This document shows, piece by piece, positions 12,738 through 24,112 of a stretch of DNA of 64,000 bases. The DNA lies in NCBI GenBank assembly GCA_022376925.1, contig JAIOJX010000005.1, positions 97,375,001-97,439,000 of the forward strand, in the 5' to 3' direction. Each line of letters begins with the position of its first letter. The stretch's first letter is position 1. The notes beneath the pieces were generated by a model. The model was not told where the DNA came from, made no database searches, and saw only the letters and a list, made by a program, of their open reading frames with translations. Source of the stretch: Tragulus kanchil. Lineage: Eukaryota > Chordata > Mammalia > Artiodactyla > Tragulidae. Made by a program: the position numbers and the translations under genes.

Positions 12738-13059
12738 TTTAAAGATTTATTTATTTATTTTGGTCAGGGGTAAGGTTGGAGAGGGAGGGGAGCAGGCGGG
12801 CCACTTCTATTGGTCTTTCATTTCTCTATTTTCATCCGTCTTTCTTCTTTGACTCCTGTGGGCCTCCCATCGCGGTGGCCTCTGTCATTGCAGAGCACCG
12901 GCTCTGGGTGTATGCGCTCCACAGCTCTGACTCGGTAATTGAACACATTGGTCCAGCCGCTCCGCCGCACGTGGGATCTTCCCAGGCCAGGGATCGAACC
13001 GGCGCCCCTTGCACTGCAAGGCGGTGTCCCCACCCACTGGACCACCAGGGGAAGCCCAA
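12738..13059 (-). mobile_element. tRNA-derived SINE, GACCAATAGAAGTGGCC family, long 3' form
   Basis: Reverse-strand copy with GGCCACTTCTATTGGTC at about 12799, an ATCGAACCGGCGCCCCTTG box and a CCACCAGGGGAAGCCC head. Beyond the usual 3' end it has a further purine-rich segment (GGAGAGGGAGGGGAGCAGG) and an A/T tail, as in the copies at 32366 and 60791. Confidence 0.88.
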
Positions 13060-13168
13060 CATTTATATTTTTGCCAGTTTTTCTAAATGGCCTATGGTCA
13101 TCTAAAAACAATGTATGAGACACAAAAGTGTAAATATATTTGTGTAGGAAATGATTAATATAAATTAA

Positions 13169-15401
13169 TTCAATATAAATCTATTATATTTAAATAATAA
13201 CATCCTTCAAGATGCTCCTATTCTTAGTTTTTGCACTTGTTAAAATATTCTCAGAGAAATGTTAATATGTCATACTATGATTATATATTTTTTATTTTCC
13301 CTTATATCTTTTCTGATTTTTGCTTATATCTTTGTTGTTAGAATGTCTAATGGTTTATGGTGTCTATCTTCTTTGTGAATTATACCTTCTATTATTAAAA
13401 ACCATTCATCTTTGCATCATTTTAAATAAATAAAATTTTTACAAATTCAATAAAAAATAGTAACATTCTTACACTCTGAATCCATATTAAAAGAATCATA
13501 TAAATCGGACTGGACCAGAAAAACAACAAAATACATGCTGTCACTTTTACTTTTCAGTCTATACAGAATAACACACAACCACAGTCATTTGCAAACTAAA
13601 AATAAGAAGAAGCTTGTCTTTCCTTTTCTTTTCTTCCTGAATGATACTGCTTACACCTGGATTAAGTTAAAAAGCTAAACTTAGACCAGTAAAAACTATC
13701 TTAAATTTTCATTGAGAAAATAACTAGATTTCTTTTTTTCTCAGTGTCGATAATTAACATATTGTCACTCGCAACTACCTCAACTTTCAGTGCAAACACC
13801 TCAACTGTTTTTTTTTTTTTCATTTTCACTGAAATCAAATGGCTCCAATTTCTGTATTTTCAATCCTTTGCCTTCATAATCTGTATTTTAAAATTTTTTA
13901 AGGAATTAAAAAAAAATTGGTTGTTTTATATCATTTGGGTTCTTAGTTCCTAGACCAGGGATCAAACTCACACCTCCTGCAATGGAAGCACAAATTCTTA
14001 AGGACCACCAGGGAATACCAAAGACTGTTTTTTAAAACAGTGCCTTCTAGCCCAGTGGTTCAGGCTGCTAAAAGATGACAAGTTAAAGCAAGGCCAGGGT
14101 GCTGTCTGCAATCAGTTGGAAGGGTAGGTTTACGGGAAAGACGGAAACTCTTTCTGGGGAGGAGACAAAGAATCAAAAATAGCTCTCCTTCATGTGTTTA
14201 CTCTTCTAGCAAAGCAATTTGACAAATCTATATGACTCCCAGACCCAGGCTAATGAGGTACGCATAAGACATTTTAAATGTAAATAAAAAATTTTTTTTT
14301 CAATATAAATCTATTATATTTAAATAATAACATCCTTCAAGATGCTCCTATTCTTAGTTTTTGCACTTGTTAAAATATTCTCAGAGAAATGTTAATATGT
14401 CATACTATGATTATATATTTTTTATTTTCCCTTATATCTTTTCTGATTTTTGCTTATATCTTTGTTGTTAGAATGTCTAATGGTTTATGGTGTCTATCTT
14501 CTTTGTGAATTATACCTTCTATTATTAAAAACCATTCATCTTTGCATCATTTTAAATAAATAAAATTTTTACAAATTCAATAAAAAATAGTAACATTCTT
14601 ACACTCTGAATCCATATTAAAAGAATCATATAAATAGGACTGGAACAGAAAAACAACAAAATACATGCTGTCACTTTTACTTTTCAGTCTATACAGAATA
14701 ACACACAACCACAGTCATTTGCAAACTAAAAATAAGAAGAAGCTTGTCTTTCCTTTTCTTTTCTTCCTGAATGATACTGCTTACACCTGGATTAAGTTAA
14801 AAAGCTAAACTTAGACCAGTAAAAACTATCTTAAATTTTCATTGAGAAAATAACTAGATTTCTTTTTTTCTCAGTGTCGATAATTAACATATTGTCACTC
14901 GCAACTACCTCAACTTTCAGTGCAAACACCTCAACTGTTTTTTTTTTTTCATTTTCACTGAAATCAAATGGCTCCAATTTCTGTATTTTCAATCCTTTGC
15001 CTTCATAATCTGTATTTTAAAATTTTTTAAGGAATTAAAAAAAAATTGGTTGTTTTATATCATTTGGGTTCTTAGTTCCTAGACCAGGGATCAAACTCAC
15101 ACCTCCTGCAATGGAAGCACAAATTCTTAAGGACCACCAGGGAATACCAAAGACTGTTTTTTAAAACAGTGCCTTCTAGCCCAGTGGTTCAGGCTGCTAA
15201 AAGATGACAAGTTAAAGCAAGGCCAGGGTGCTGTCTGCAATCAGTTGGAAGGGTAGGTTTACGGGAAAGACGGAAACTCTTTCTGGGGAGGAGACAAAGA
15301 ATCAAAAATAGCTCTCCTTCATGTGTTTACTCTTCTAGCAAAGCAATTTGACAAATCTATATGACTCCCAGACCCAGGCTAATGAGGTACGCATAAGACA
15401 T
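13169..15401. repeat. Tandem duplication 4 (13169-14272 and 14299-15401)
   Basis: The offset is 1,130 bp falling to 1,129 because a T-run at 13808 is one base shorter in copy 2. There are two substitutions near 13506-13515 versus 14636-14645. A 26-bp A/T-rich spacer separates the copies. Confidence 0.97.
13947..14021 (-). mobile_element. Short tRNA SINE fragment (copy at 15076)
   Basis: Reverse-strand CHR-1-like piece: TAGACCAGGGATCAAACTCA, CCTGCAATGGAAGC and GACCACCAGGGAAT. It is repeated at about 15076-15150 inside duplication 4. Confidence 0.65.
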
Positions 15402-15574
15402 AAAGAGGAAGAAAAGAAAATAAAGTTTTTATGTGGTAACTTGACCATTCTGGAGCAAAACAGAGCAGCTTTAGAAACTTGCTCCGAGCTAGCGACTGAG
15501 GGCATACACACTTTTCAGGATATTAATCATCCAATTGTGTACTCAGACATAAACCATGTTATGTCCTTCTAAGC

Positions 15575-17679
15575 CAGAAAGAAAGACAACTTAATTCATC
15601 AGATCAAATCCACCTCATGCCTTATCAATTATTTACAAGTAAAGCTCATTAAGTCATAATATTTAAAGGGGCATGAAGGCAAAAATATGTTCATGCATAC
15701 ATATAGCAAGGCTTTTGCCTCCTGACTCACGTTCTAGAAAGCAAAAGCAGAATTTATTTCCAGACACTGTCAGAAACAATAACTTAAATAGCTCTTCATT
15801 TACAACATAACAAGACAGACCAAGTATTACATACCAAGAGTGATGCCTGGTAAGATGGAAACAAGACAACCTCTCTCTCCCTGCCTTCTTTCCCCTCTCT
15901 CCCCTCAACCCCAAGACATCACTGGGTGTATTTTACCTATGCATGCAAGAGTATGTATGGACACTTATAAACAAGCATGATTAAGCTTTTACTGTGAAAT
16001 ATCCCCACTAGGATGTAAGCTCCTTGAGAAGAGAGACTTGGTACCTTTTTAGATACTATTATAACCCCAGTACCCAGAACAAGGCAGTCATTCCACAAAT
16101 TTTTATTGAATGAATAAAACTACTTATGAGTTATGTGGTAAAACATGTTTTAACATACAAATAATGCTTTTCAAATAAAATGTTTCCTTAATACTGTTTT
16201 CCACATAAGAGATACCAAACAAGACTTCTGAATAATATTCCCCTAACTAGTCCCTTTTAAAAATATGACATAATTCATATAGTGTGTATTTAACCCATTA
16301 GTGTGTATACACATAAAGAAAATGCTTTTGTTGATATTTTATCATATTCATATAAAAAATGGACATCAGTAAATAAGATGCAAGCCAGAGACAGAATATA
16401 GAACAGAAAAAACTTCCCATGTAAAAGACTTCATGGTTGAAATAAAAACATAATCAAATTTCAGGCCTCCAGAATGAAATCTTATTTTCAAAGCAATAAT
16501 TAAAAAACTGTGTGGCATCTGAGAAATCTCTTGCCAACTACCAGAACCTGTTTCTTCTTAATTTATTGACTCACTTTCTGAAGAGTTTGAGGAAGAACTA
16601 AGAAAACCTGTACTTCTTCTTAATTTATTGACCATGTTATGCCTTAAGCAGAAAGAAAGACAACTTAATTCATCAGATCAAATCCACCTCATGCCTTATC
16701 AATTATTTACAAGTAAAGCTCATTAAGTCATAATATTTAAAGGGGCATGAAGGCAAAAATATGTTCATGCATACATATAGCAAGGCTTTTGCCTCCTGAC
16801 TCACGTTCTAGAAAGCAAAAGCAGAATTTATTTCCAGACACTGTCAGAAACAATAACTTAAATAGCTCTTCATTTACAACATAACAAGACAGACCAAGTA
16901 TTACATACCAAGAGTGATGCCTGGTAAGATGGAAACAAGACAACCTCTCTCTCCCTGCCTTCTTTCCCCTCTCTCCCCTCAACCCCAAGACATCACTGGG
17001 TGTATTTTACCTATGCATGCAAGAGTATGTATGGACACTTATAAACAAGCATGATTAAGCTTTTACTGTGAAATATCCCCACTAGGATGTAAGCTCCTTG
17101 AGAAGAGAGACTTGGTACCTTTTTAGATACTATTATAACCCCAGTACCCAGAACAAGGCAGTCATTCCACAAATTTTTATTGAATGAATAAAACTACTTA
17201 TGAGTTATGTGGTAAAACATGTTTTAACATACAAATAATGCTTTTCAAATAAAATGTTTCCTTAATACTGTTTTCCACATAAGAGATACCAAACAAGACT
17301 TCTGAATAATATTCCCCTAACTAGTCCCTTTTAAAAATATGACATAATTCATATAGTGTGTATTTAACCCATTAGTGTGTATACACATAAAGAAAATGCT
17401 TTTGTTGATATTTTATCATATTCATATAAAAAATGGACATCAGTAAATAAGATGCAAGCCAGAGACAGAATATAGAACAGAAAAAACTTCCCATGTAAAA
17501 GACTTCATGGTTGAAATAAAAACATAATCAAATTTCAGGCCTCCAGAATGAAATCTTATTTTCAAAGCAATAATTAAAAAACTGTGTGGCATCTGAGAAA
17601 TCTCTTGCCAACTACCAGAACCTGTTTCTTCTTAATTTATTGACTCACTTTCTGAAGAGTTTGAGGAAGAACTAAGAAA
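15575..17679. repeat. Tandem duplication 5 (15575-16605 and 16649-17679)
   Basis: The offset is 1,074 bp. The 43-bp spacer (16606-16648) begins as a corrupted copy of the sequence near 16546-16570 and ends as a corrupted copy of the flank at 15552-15574. The copies contain an old L2-like fragment. Confidence 0.97.
16010..16118 (+). repeat. L2-like ancient repeat fragment (copy at 17084)
   Basis: GTAAGCTCCTTGAGAAGAGA, CCCAGTACCCAGAACAAGGC and TTATTGAATGAATAAA have the wording of an L2 3' end. The same piece recurs at 17084-17192 through duplication 5. Confidence 0.65.
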
Positions 17680-19404
17680 TTACTATTCTGTTCATCATCG
17701 GTGCACTTCTCCCTTTCACCCAACTGCTCACAACTTCTATAGATGGTATTTTTAGGGCTCTTATTGTTGTTCAGACAAGTTGGATACTGGCAGTTTTAAA
17801 ACAATACACCTATCTGGAAAATTCTCAGAAAATTTAAAATAAAACCATAGTGGTGGTTTATTTCACGAACATGTGAGAATTGAATCCATAAAAGCAACAA
17901 TAACAGAAATTGTGGGGGGGAAAATATATAGATATATAGATATATTTGGTTTAACTTTGGTAGGCTGCATTCTCCAATTAAATTAAAATTAAATTAATTT
18001 CTCTTCTTTCTGGGAGTCTGATTAATATTTTCATGAGAATGCACAAGAAAGGACATGCATATAGAAATTTAAATGTAAGAAGTTAAAGATCACTCCATCA
18101 GATACAGAACAGATTTGTGACTGCCAAGGGAAATGGGTGACAGATGGAAAGATTGGAAGTTTGGGATTAGCAGATGCAAACTATTATGTATAGGATGATA
18201 AACAATGAGGAATGTATAGCACAGGGAACTATACTGAATATCCTGTGATAAATCATAATGGAAAAGACCAAGAAAAAGAACGTATATATGTATAACTAAA
18301 TCATTGTGCTGTGCAGCAGAAATTAACACAACAGTGAATCAACATAGTTGAATAAAACAATTAAAAATAATAAGATGACCACATTAGTATTTATACACAT
18401 AAAGAAAATGCTTTTGTTGATATTTTATCATATTCATATAAAAAATGGACATCAGTAAATAAGATGCAAGCCAGAGACAGAATATAGAACAGAAAAAACT
18501 TCCCATGTAAAAGACTTCATGGTTGAAATAAAAACATAATCAAATTTCAGGCCTCCAGAATGAAATCTTATTTTCAAAGCAATAATTAAAAAACTGTGTG
18601 GCATCTGAGAAATCTCTTGCCAACTACCAGAACCTGTTTCTTCTTAATTTATTGACTCACTTTCTGAAGAGTTTGAGGAAGAACTAAGAAATTACTATTC
18701 TGTTCATCATCGGTGCACTTCTCCCTTTCACCCAACTGCTCACAACTTCTATAGATGGTATTTTTAGGGCTCTTATTGTTGTTCAGACAAGTTGGATACT
18801 GGCAGTTTTAAAACAATACACCTATCTGGAAAATTCTCAGAAAATTTAAAATAAAACCATAGTGGTGGTTTATTTCACGAACATGTGAGAATTGAATCCA
18901 TAAAAGCAACAATAACAGAAATTGTGGGGGGGAAAATATATAGATATATAGATATATTTGGTTTAACTTTGGTAGGCTGCATTCTCCAATTAAATTAAAA
19001 TTAAATTAATTTCTCTTCTTTCTGGGAGTCTGATTAATATTTTCATGAGAATGCACAAGAAAGGACATGCATATAGAAATTTAAATGTAAGAAGTTAAAG
19101 ATCACTCCATCAGATACAGAACAGATTTGTGACTGCCAAGGGAAATGGGTGACAGATGGAAAGATTGGAAGTTTGGGATTAGCAGATGCAAACTATTATG
19201 TATAGGATGATAAACAATGAGGAATGTATAGCACAGGGAACTATACTGAATATCCTGTGATAAATCATAATGGAAAAGACCAAGAAAAAGAACGTATATA
19301 TGTATAACTAAATCATTGTGCTGTGCAGCAGAAATTAACACAACAGTGAATCAACATAGTTGAATAAAACAATTAAAAATAATAAGATGACCACATTAGT
19401 ATTT
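17381..19404. repeat. Tandem duplication 6 (17381-18392 and 18393-19404)
   Basis: Exactly adjacent copies, offset 1,012 bp, the shortest offset in the series and with no spacer. I see no differences inside. The segment contains an L1 3' end. Confidence 0.97.
18088..18368 (+). mobile_element. L1 3'-end fragment (copy at 19100)
   Basis: CAGATACAGAACAGATTTGT, TATAGCACAGGGAACTATAC and the closing TTGAATAAAACAATT are typical of artiodactyl L1 3' UTRs. The second copy at 19100-19380 is due to duplication 6. The ORF on the other strand (18090-18329) is only a reading of this UTR. Confidence 0.8.
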
Positions 19405-20280
19405 AGAATTACAGTATCCATCACTGAACTGCATCTTAAATTGCTACAATTAGAGTTACATTATGTATGTTCAAAAACTGTCTGTGGAACAGGGCATGAG
19501 AAAATAGAGAAATCCATTTACTAACCCAGTATTTATGACCAAAAATAGTTCTAAATTCCTCAGAAATAGCTGTGGTGATCTCCATAATCAATTCCACTAG
19601 TTCTCATAACAAACCTGATGTGACATTAGCTATTTCACAACAGAGTATAATTGCATATGGCCTGGCTGTAAGAGTTATGAGTTAAAAGAAAAGTTTACGT
19701 AGTTCCCTAGAACTTTTCCAGCTCTCAAACTGCTGTCCAAAAGTCAAATTATTTTCACTGCTTTTTAAAAAATGAATCAAAATATATTTTTTCGGTTGTC
19801 ACTATGTGTTTCTCACCCAATACAGATTCCTACCAATTAAAGAAAAGCTACCTCCTGGCTGTACTGTTCTTTCCCGTTCGCCCCCTCACTCTGTAAGACA
19901 CTGAAATTGACTTAGGGTGAGGACAGAGGGAGAGAAGGACATTTCTAAACAATGATATCAAGATCTGAAAGAATACAGTGCACTATACACATAAAATTTA
20001 AGAATTACTTTTATCATTACTGCAAATAATTGTTCAATCTTACTGTGTAATCAAGACATAAATAATTTTCTCTTAAATAACATTCTTCATACTCCTGACT
20101 CATTTTCTCCATCAAGTCATGACCTGATATCCATTTTCATTTAATTTTTCCTGTGAAAACACACTGTACAAGGGACACTAAGGATTTGTTCTTACTGACA
20201 TCATTATCTAAAAAAAGAGACAGGTTGATCTGAGCAATATGTTGATCTAAATACATACAGCAATTTGCCACAGAAATAAT
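19405..20280. other. Intron sequence without recognised elements
   Basis: Unique-looking A/T-rich DNA between two L1 3' ends. I see no exon and no clear repeat. Confidence 0.5.
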
Positions 20281-20286
20281 ACTGGA

Positions 20287-20508
20287 GGTACATTTAGAAT
20301 GGATAAACAATAAGGTCCTATTATATAGCACAGGGAACTATATTGAATAACCTGTGGTACAATATAATGGAAAAGAATATAAGTAATAATATGCATATAT
20401 GTATATAAAAAGTTATACATACATACCTGAGTCACTGTTGTACAGTCAAAAGACTAGTATAACATTGTAAATCAATTATATTTCAATAAAAAAATTTAAA
20501 AATAATAA
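20287..20508 (+). mobile_element. L1 3'-UTR fragment
   Basis: TATAGCACAGGGAACTATAT, ACCTGAGTCACTGTTGTACA and a final TATATTTCAATAAAAAAATT. The last 115 bases are repeated at 21498-21612 by duplication 7. Confidence 0.8.
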
Positions 20509-20529
20509 TATTGGGCCAGGGGAGCTAAG

Positions 20530-20655
20530 TTTAGTCATTAAGTCATGCCTGACTCTTGCAACCCCATGGACTGTAGCTTGCCAGACTCCTCTGTCCATAG
20601 GATTTCCCAGGCAAGAATACTGGAGTGTGTTGCCAATTCCTTCTCCAGGGGTCAG
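20530..20655 (-). mobile_element. Partial Bov-A type SINE (copy at 21634)
   Basis: Reverse-strand TTGCAACCCCATGGACTGTA, CCAGGCAAGAATACTGGAGT and CCTTCTCCAGGGG. It lacks the tRNA-like head and is followed directly by L1 sequence. It appears again at 21634-21759. Confidence 0.8.
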
Positions 20656-20751
20656 GGAAGGAGTAGTCTTCAAAATGCATCCAATGGAAAAGTGGACCCA
20701 GAACAGTATCAGAGTGTCTTTGAAATTTCTGTAAATTTTCTTAGAAATAAC

Positions 20752-21185
20752 AATAACCAGCAATCTAAAGAATTAGCAGGAGACATTATCATGCTAAGTG
20801 AAGCAAGTCAGACAGAGAAAGACTATAATACCTCTGATATGTGGAATCTAAAAAAAAAAAAAAAAAGATATAAATGAACTTGTTTACAAAACAAATAGAC
20901 TCACAGACTCTGAAAATAAACTTATGGTTACCAAAATGGAAAGGTGAGGGGGATAAATTAGAAAGCTGAGATTAACATGCATACACTTTGTAAAATAATT
21001 CACAAGGACCTACTGTAGAGCATAGGGAACTCAGTGCTCTGTAATAACCTATATGGGAAAAGAATCTGAAAAAGAATAAATACATATATATGTATAACTG
21101 AATCACTTAGCTGCACACCTGAAACTAACAAGACATGGTAAATCAACTACACTCCAATATAAAGTAAAAATTGAAAAGTAAATAC
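20752..21185 (+). mobile_element. L1 ORF2 end and 3' UTR (copy at 21856)
   Basis: AGTGAAGCAAGTCAGACAGA is the end of ORF2. CTGATATGTGGAATCTAAAA leads into an A-run, then CTTATGGTTACC and TAGAGCATAGGGAACTCAGT, ending near CAACTACACTCCAATATAAA. The A-run differs by five bases between the two copies of duplication 7. Confidence 0.85.
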
Positions 21186-21283
21186 AGGCATCCTTCCTTA
21201 CTCCCCCAAAAGAAAAATTAGCAGGAAATGTGCTCTGTAAGTATCATGTTTAATAAAAAAAAACATCTTTAACATACAGATTT

Positions 21284-21407
21284 TGGAGAATTCTCTGGTT
21301 TTCCAGTGGTTAAGACACCATGCTTTCACTGAAAGGGGCATGGGTTCTATTCCTGGCCAGAGAACTAAGATCCACATAGCTGAGCATCACAGCCAAAAAA
21401 AAACCAA
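21284..21407 (+). mobile_element. CHR-1-like tRNA SINE (copy at 22393)
   Basis: GAATTCTCTGGTTTTCCAGT, GGTTCTATTCCTGGCC and GAGAACTAAGATCCACATAG, ending in CAGCCAAAAAAAAACC. Second copy at 22393-22516. Confidence 0.75.
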
Positions 21408-22949
21408 ATTCTCTAATATCCAAGAGAGGTGGAAAACTGAAGTCACTGCCAGTGGCCCGGAAACCTGTACGATGCTGAATATTCTAATGAAAAAAAAGCA
21501 TATATGTATATAAAAGTTATACATACATACCTGAGTCACTGTTGTACAGTCAAAAGACTAGTATAACATTGTAAATCAATTATATTTCAATAAAAAAATT
21601 TAAAAATAATAATATTGGGCCAGGGGAGCTAAGTTTAGTCATTAAGTCATGCCTGACTCTTGCAACCCCATGGACTGTAGCTTGCCAGACTCCTCTGTCC
21701 ATAGGATTTCCCAGGCAAGAATACTGGAGTGTGTTGCCAATTCCTTCTCCAGGGGTCAGGGAAGGAGTAGTCTTCAAAATGCATCCAATGGAAAAGTGGA
21801 CCCAGAACAGTATCAGAGTGTCTTTGAAATTTCTGTAAATTTTCTTAGAAATAACAATAACCAGCAATCTAAAGAATTAGCAGGAGACATTATCATGCTA
21901 AGTGAAGCAAGTCAGACAGAGAAAGACTATAATACCTCTGATATGTGGAATCTAAAAAAAAAAAAAAAAAAAAAAGATATAAATGAACTTGTTTACAAAA
22001 CAAATAGACTCACAGACTCTGAAAATAAACTTATGGTTACCAAAATGGAAAGGTGAGGGGGATAAATTAGAAAGCTGAGATTAACATGCATACACTTTGT
22101 AAAATAATTCACAAGGACCTACTGTAGAGCATAGGGAACTCAGTGCTCTGTAATAACCTATATGGGAAAAGAATCTGAAAAAGAATAAATACATATATAT
22201 GTATAACTGAATCACTTAGCTGCACACCTGAAACTAACAAGACATGGTAAATCAACTACACTCCAATATAAAGTAAAAATTGAAAAGTAAATACAGGCAT
22301 CCTTCCTTACTCCCCCAAAAGAAAAATTAGCAGGAAATGTGCTCTGTAAGTATCATGTTTAATAAAAAAAAACATCTTTAACATACAGATTTTGGAGAAT
22401 TCTCTGGTTTTCCAGTGGTTAAGACACCATGCTTTCACTGAAAGGGGCATGGGTTCTATTCCTGGCCAGAGAACTAAGATCCACATAGCTGAGCATCACA
22501 GCCAAAAAAAAACCAAATTCTCTAATATCCAAGAGAGGTGGAAAACTGAAGTCACTGCCAGTGAGCTTACTCCAGGAAACCTGAGATCTATCTGATGCTG
22601 AATATTCTCACTTGAAAATGAAAACATTCAACTATTAAAACAAATACTACACTCATCCATTCCTGGCTTCTAAAACTCAGCAAGAAAGAGGGGTCCTTCT
22701 CCATCACACACCTACCACATTCAGTTCAAAACAGTAGAGGATTATCTTTGATATAATTTAGTTTCTCATCGTCTAAAATCTATGCTCTACCATTCTTTCA
22801 TCCACATCCCCAGGATCCCTCAAATGCTACCATATCTGACTAAATGCTGTTCTTCTGTCTAAATAATAATGATAATAACAACAGCAAAAGTAGTAATACT
22901 TTTGTTGATCTCTTAATATGCATCAAGATTTTACATGCATTTTCTTATT

Positions 22950-23110
22950 GAACCTTAACAACAACCCCATAAAGCAGCAGCTAGTGGTTAAGCTGCATTT
23001 TACAGAGGAGAAAAATCATGTTTTAAGAAATTAAGTCACCTTCATGACTCACACAACTAGTAAGTGGCAGAGGCGAGGCCGACACCCAAGTCTGACAGCC
23101 CATTCTCTGA
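22950..23110 (+). repeat. MIR-type ancient SINE
   Basis: AACAACCCCATAAAGCAGCA, ATTTTACAGAGGAGAAAA and ACACAACTAGTAAGTGGCAG match the MIR core wording. It is diverged as expected for an old mammalian repeat. Confidence 0.75.
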
Positions 23111-23454
23111 ATTCCCAATGTCTGCAGTGACTGTGACAGGAGTAGAAGGGCTCAAAGAACCACTTGGTTTAAGCGCTTCAGGTAACAAATCAGAGACTAA
23201 AGACTCCAAAGACTATGACACATCATCTTTCTTTGCTCCTAAGTCTCTATGATTATCCTACAGCATCAAACGCAAATACACTAACAATTCTCCTTTGGAT
23301 TCCGTATCTAACTTCCCTGGTTTTCCCCTTAACTACCATTCTGACTCTAGCGACTCTGCCTGCCCTTATCCTAAGTGTCAGCCTTGTCTAGGACTCCATC
23401 CTCAGCCTGTTCTCTAGTTTGCTTTTTCCAAGGTTTTGCAGACTTTTTAAAAAA

Positions 23455-24112
23455 TTATTTTTTTTTAAATTGGAGTATAATTGCCTCACAATGTTGTGCT
23501 GATTTCTGCTGTATAACAACGTACATCAGCTGTAAGCATACATATATTCTCTTCTTTGTGAGCCTCCGTCCCTCCTCCCCCATTCTACTCCTCTAGGCCT
23601 TCACAGAGCACCGACCTGAGCTTCCTGCACTATACACAGCAGCTTCCACTAGCTATCTATTCTACACAAGGCAGTGTATAAATGCTAATGTTACTCTCTC
23701 AATTAACCCCACCCTGTCCATCCTCTGCTGTGTTCATAAATCCATTCTCTACATCTGTGTCTCTATTGCTGCCCTGTAAATAGGTTCATCAGGACCATTT
23801 TTCAAGAGTCCCAGACAGTATTGGATTTTCTCTTTCTGACTTAACTCTGTATGACAGATGCTAGCTTCATAATCACTACTACAAATGGCCTAATTTCATT
23901 CCTTTTCATGGCTGACTAATATTCCATTATATATAATTAAATTCTTTAATATAATTAAATTATATTAATTATAATATAATATATATTATTATTATGTATT
24001 ATATATTATTATATGTTTAATAATATATTATTAAATTTAATATAATTAAATTCTTTATCCATTCGTTTGTCTAAGGGCATCTAGCTTGCTCTTCACAGAG
24101 TTTTTAAAGCTA
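23455..24112 (-). mobile_element. L1 3' end, reverse orientation, interrupted by A/T-rich tract
   Basis: TTGGAGTATAATTGCCTCAC and GTTCATCAGGACCATTTTTC are reverse-strand L1 3' UTR and ORF2 end. The ORF2 part (ATGGCTGACTAATATTCCAT ... CTTTATCCATTCGTTTGTC) is split by about 120 bases of A/T-only sequence at 23930-24050. The right-hand two thirds recurs at 24752-25205 through duplication 8. Confidence 0.75.

Larger units (their letters stand above)
20393..22563. repeat. Tandem duplication 7 (20393-21454 and 21498-22563)
   Basis: The offset is 1,105 bp, then 1,104, then 1,109 after an A-run (20850) that is five bases longer in copy 2. The 43-bp spacer (21455-21497) aligns to the unique sequence that follows copy 2 (22564-22617), but with many missing bases. 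It looks like a low-accuracy read of the same DNA. Confidence 0.97.

Noticed and set aside
12776..13105. ORFs of 100-156 residues containing ATSIGLSF..., CGPPIAVAS... and similar (also 32362, 33536, 41316, 60601)
   Set aside because: All are readings through copies of one SINE family; the shared peptide is repeat sequence, not a protein family.
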